Assembly: GCA_002431305.1 (NCBI GenBank)
Contig: DJEG01000052.1
Location: forward strand, 1-6,909
DNA length: 6,909 nucleotides
From: Ruminococcaceae bacterium UBA5904
GTDB taxonomy: Bacteria > Bacillota > Clostridia > Oscillospirales > Acutalibacteraceae
Direction: 5' to 3'
Made by a program: the position numbers and the translations under genes. The notes beneath the pieces are model-generated. The model searched no databases. It was given only the letters and a program-made list of their open reading frames with translations, and was not told where the DNA came from. Shown here in pieces: positions 5,253-6,909 of the stretch; the stretch's first letter is position 1, and every line of letters starts with the position of its first letter.

Positions 5253-6722
5253 ATGAGCAAACGCGTTCTTGCGTTCGACTTCGGAGCCTCGAGCGGACGG
5301 GCAATTATAGGCTCTTATGAAAACGGAAAAATCACGCTCAACGAGGTTCACAGATTTTTAAATGAACCCGTAAGCGTCGGCGGTACGGTATACTGGGATG
5401 TTTTAAGACTTTTTCACGAGATAAAGCAGGGTATTTTAAAAGCAAAACAGGAGGGCGGATTCGATTCGATAGGAATTGACACGTGGGGAGTTGACTTCGG
5501 TCTTATCGATAAGGACGGCAAGCTTATCGAAAACCCCGTTCATTACAGGGACGAGCGTAACCGCGGAATGATTGAGGAAGCGGAGAAGTACATGTCGAAA
5601 GACGAGATGTACTCTCGCACGGGTATTCAGTTTATGGATTTCAACACCGTGTTCCAGCTTCTCTCGATTAAAAAGAACAGACCGCACGTTTTCGATAACG
5701 CCGATAAGCTTCTCTTTATGCCCGACCTTTTTAATTTCATGCTCACGGGCAGTAAATCGGCGGAGTATTCGATAGCCACTACGTCGCAGATGATAAATAT
5801 TGATACGAAAACGTGGGATAAGGAGATTATAGACAGACTGTCGCTTCCCGAAAAACTTCTGTGCGATATCGTCCCCGCAGGGTCGAGAGTCGGCATGCTT
5901 TCTAATGAAATATGCAAAGAACTCTCCGTCGAGAGCGTCCCCGTTATCGCCGTGTGCGGACACGATACGCAGAGTGCGATAACCGCCGTTCCCAATGAAA
6001 ATAAAGATTTTGTATTTATTTCGAGCGGAACGTGGTCATTGTTCGGAACCGAGCTTGACTCTCCGATTGTCGACGAAAAATCAAAGAAAATGAACGTTAC
6101 GAACGAGGGCGGGTACGGCTATTCTACGGCGTTTTTAAAAAATATATGCGGACTGTGGCTTATTCAGGAGTCGAGACGCCAGTGGATGAGGGAGTCGAGC
6201 AATTATTCTTATGCCGAACTCGAATCTTTCGCGCTCGAATGTGATGGCTTCAAATGCTTTATCGATCCGGACGCGCCCGAATTCGGCGTTATGGGCGATA
6301 TCCCGTCGAGAGTAAAGGCTTACTGTAAAAAAACGGGTCAGTATGTCCCCGAATCCGTCGGCGAGGTCGTAAGATGCATTTACGAAAGTCTTGCGTTAAA
6401 ATACAGAATGACGTTTGACGGCATCAAAAATTGCACGGGCAAAACGTACGACAGTATTAACGTTGTCGGCGGCGGAACAAAGGACGGACTTCTGTCCTCA
6501 ATGACGGCGTGCGCGTGCGGAGTTAAAGTATTCGCGGGTCCCGTCGAGGCTACCGTTCTCGGAAACATCGCGGTTCAGCTGATTTCTTCGGGTGAAATAA
6601 AGGATATCGCAGAGGCGAGAAGGATTATTTCCGACTCCTTTACTCTTAAAGAATACGAGCCGAAAGACTTTGAAAAATGGAACGAAGCGTATCAGCGTTT
6701 TAAGAATATTATAAATTCGTAA
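5253..6722 (+). CDS. rhaB: Rhamnulokinase-family (FGGY) sugar kinase
   Basis: A 489-residue cytoplasmic FGGY kinase that phosphorylates a ketose at C1 with ATP. It is closest to rhamnulokinase: FDFGASSGRAIIG (phosphate loop, residues 8-20), GIDTWGVDFGLID (74-86), NPVHYRDERN (94-103), TGIQFMDFNTVFQL (123-136), GHDTQSA with catalytic D238, ISSGTWSLFG (256-265) and the ATP-binding VVGGGTKDG (404-412). Length is normal for the family and no key motif is missing. The start is fixed by the N-terminal motif; the AAAGG ribosome site is 13 bases upstream, rather far. The next gene encodes an L-fucose isomerase-type enzyme and no rhaA or rhaD is visible, so the real substrate may be L-fuculose. Stated function: FGGY deoxyketose kinase, rhamnulose or fuculose. 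Confidence 0.9.
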   Translation: MSKRVLAFDFGASSGRAIIGSYENGKITLNEVHRFLNEPVSVGGTVYWDVLRLFHEIKQGILKAKQEGGFDSIGIDTWGVDFGLIDKDGKLIENPVHYRDERNRGMIEEAEKYMSKDEMYSRTGIQFMDFNTVFQLLSIKKNRPHVFDNADKLLFMPDLFNFMLTGSKSAEYSIATTSQMINIDTKTWDKEIIDRLSLPEKLLCDIVPAGSRVGMLSNEICKELSVESVPVIAVCGHDTQSAITAVPNENKDFVFISSGTWSLFGTELDSPIVDEKSKKMNVTNEGGYGYSTAFLKNICGLWLIQESRRQWMRESSNYSYAELESFALECDGFKCFIDPDAPEFGVMGDIPSRVKAYCKKTGQYVPESVGEVVRCIYESLALKYRMTFDGIKNCTGKTYDSINVVGGGTKDGLLSSMTACACGVKVFAGPVEATVLGNIAVQLISSGEIKDIAEARRIISDSFTLKEYEPKDFEKWNEAYQRFKNIINS

Positions 6723-6731
6723 AAAATAACC

Positions 6732-6747
6732 GCGGAGATTTCTCCGC
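6732..6747 (+). other. Intercistronic hairpin between kinase and isomerase genes
   Basis: GCGGAGATTTCTCCGC is a perfect inverted repeat of 6 bp with an ATTT loop (or 7 bp with a TT loop). It lies 9 bases after the kinase stop and just before the AAAGGAAG ribosome site. No T tract follows, so it is unlikely to be a full terminator. It may be an mRNA processing or stability element that sets different levels for the two enzymes. Confidence 0.6.
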
Positions 6748-6768
6748 AGGAAAGGAAGATATTTTACT

Positions 6769-6909
6769 ATGGCAGAAAACAGATACATAGGCGATTATCC
6801 CGTTATAGGAATCCGCCCCATTATCGACGGCAGAAGAGGACCTCTTAAGGTAAGAGAGTCGCTCGAGGAACAGACCATGAATATGGCTAAGACCGCGGCA
6901 AAGCTCTTC
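6769..6909 (+). CDS. fucI: L-fucose isomerase, N-terminal fragment, 3' end outside window
   Basis: The first 47 codons of a gene running off the right edge. The protein begins [20 protein letters not shown] and continues [20 protein letters not shown]. This matches the N-terminal signature of L-fucose isomerase (GIRPxIDGRR followed by [14 protein letters not shown]), an Mn-dependent hexameric enzyme converting L-fucose to L-fuculose and often D-arabinose to D-ribulose. Active-site residues lie outside the window. ATG 6769 is supported by AAAGGAAG about ten bases upstream. It lies 46 bases after the kinase gene with no promoter seen, so it is the third gene of the operon beginning at 4227. Recognition rests only on the N-terminus, but that segment is highly characteristic. 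Confidence 0.88.
   Translation, partial: MAENRYIGDYPVIGIRPIIDGRRGPLKVRESLEEQTMNMAKTAAKLF

Noticed and set aside
5436..5995. Two long minus-strand frames inside the kinase gene
   Set aside because: Shadow frames of a conserved FGGY kinase; no promoter, ribosome site or family resemblance.

Overview
The window looks like chromosome of an uncultured, probably gut-associated member of the Clostridia (Oscillospirales/Christensenellales-like). Support comes from a surface protein with Listeria-Bacteroides (Flg_new) repeats and clostridial-style Cys-pair segments, a Mrp ATPase with an N-terminal four-Cys cluster, a C_GCAxxG_C_C protein, a stand-alone BioY, and textbook sigma-A promoters. Base composition is moderate, codons are rich in CG-ending triplets, and style is even along the window. 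I see no transposase, integrase, CRISPR array, tRNA or rRNA. Organism assignment is inference.

Layout. (1) 1-1014, plus strand: C-terminal part of a large secreted, probably surface-attached repeat protein. (2) 1015-1475: convergent non-coding gap of 461 bases with several hairpins, at least two of them credible terminators. (3) 2740 down to 1476, minus strand: mrp (Fe-S carrier ATPase) and a C_GCAxxG_C_C redox protein, overlapping by four bases. (4) 2741-2871: short divergent control region with a promoter for each side; the two -35 hexamers form a perfect inverted repeat. (5) 2872-3471, plus: an HD-domain (HDDC2/YfbR-like) phosphohydrolase, whose stop overlaps that of (6) bioY, 4032 down to 3466, minus: substrate-binding component of a biotin ECF transporter. 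(7) 4033-4226: second divergent control region with a consensus-perfect plus-strand promoter wrapped in a 10-14-10 inverted repeat and a weaker bioY promoter. (8) 4227-6909, plus: probable operon of a SurA/PrsA-like lipoprotein, a rhamnulokinase-family kinase, and the start of an L-fucose isomerase gene cut by the window edge.

How the genes fit. The kinase and isomerase form a deoxyhexose (most likely L-fucose, possibly L-rhamnose or D-arabinose) catabolic pair: isomerase makes the ketose, kinase phosphorylates C1, and an aldolase would be expected beyond the right edge. The lipoprotein lies 30 bases upstream of the kinase with no visible promoter or terminator between, so sugar catabolism appears to share a transcript with an envelope chaperone-like protein. 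The mrp pair is a likely Fe-S/redox module. I found no convincing wholly new system. The most notable items are the two operator-like promoter arrangements, the chaperone-kinase-isomerase operon, and the mrp/C_GCAxxG_C_C coupling.
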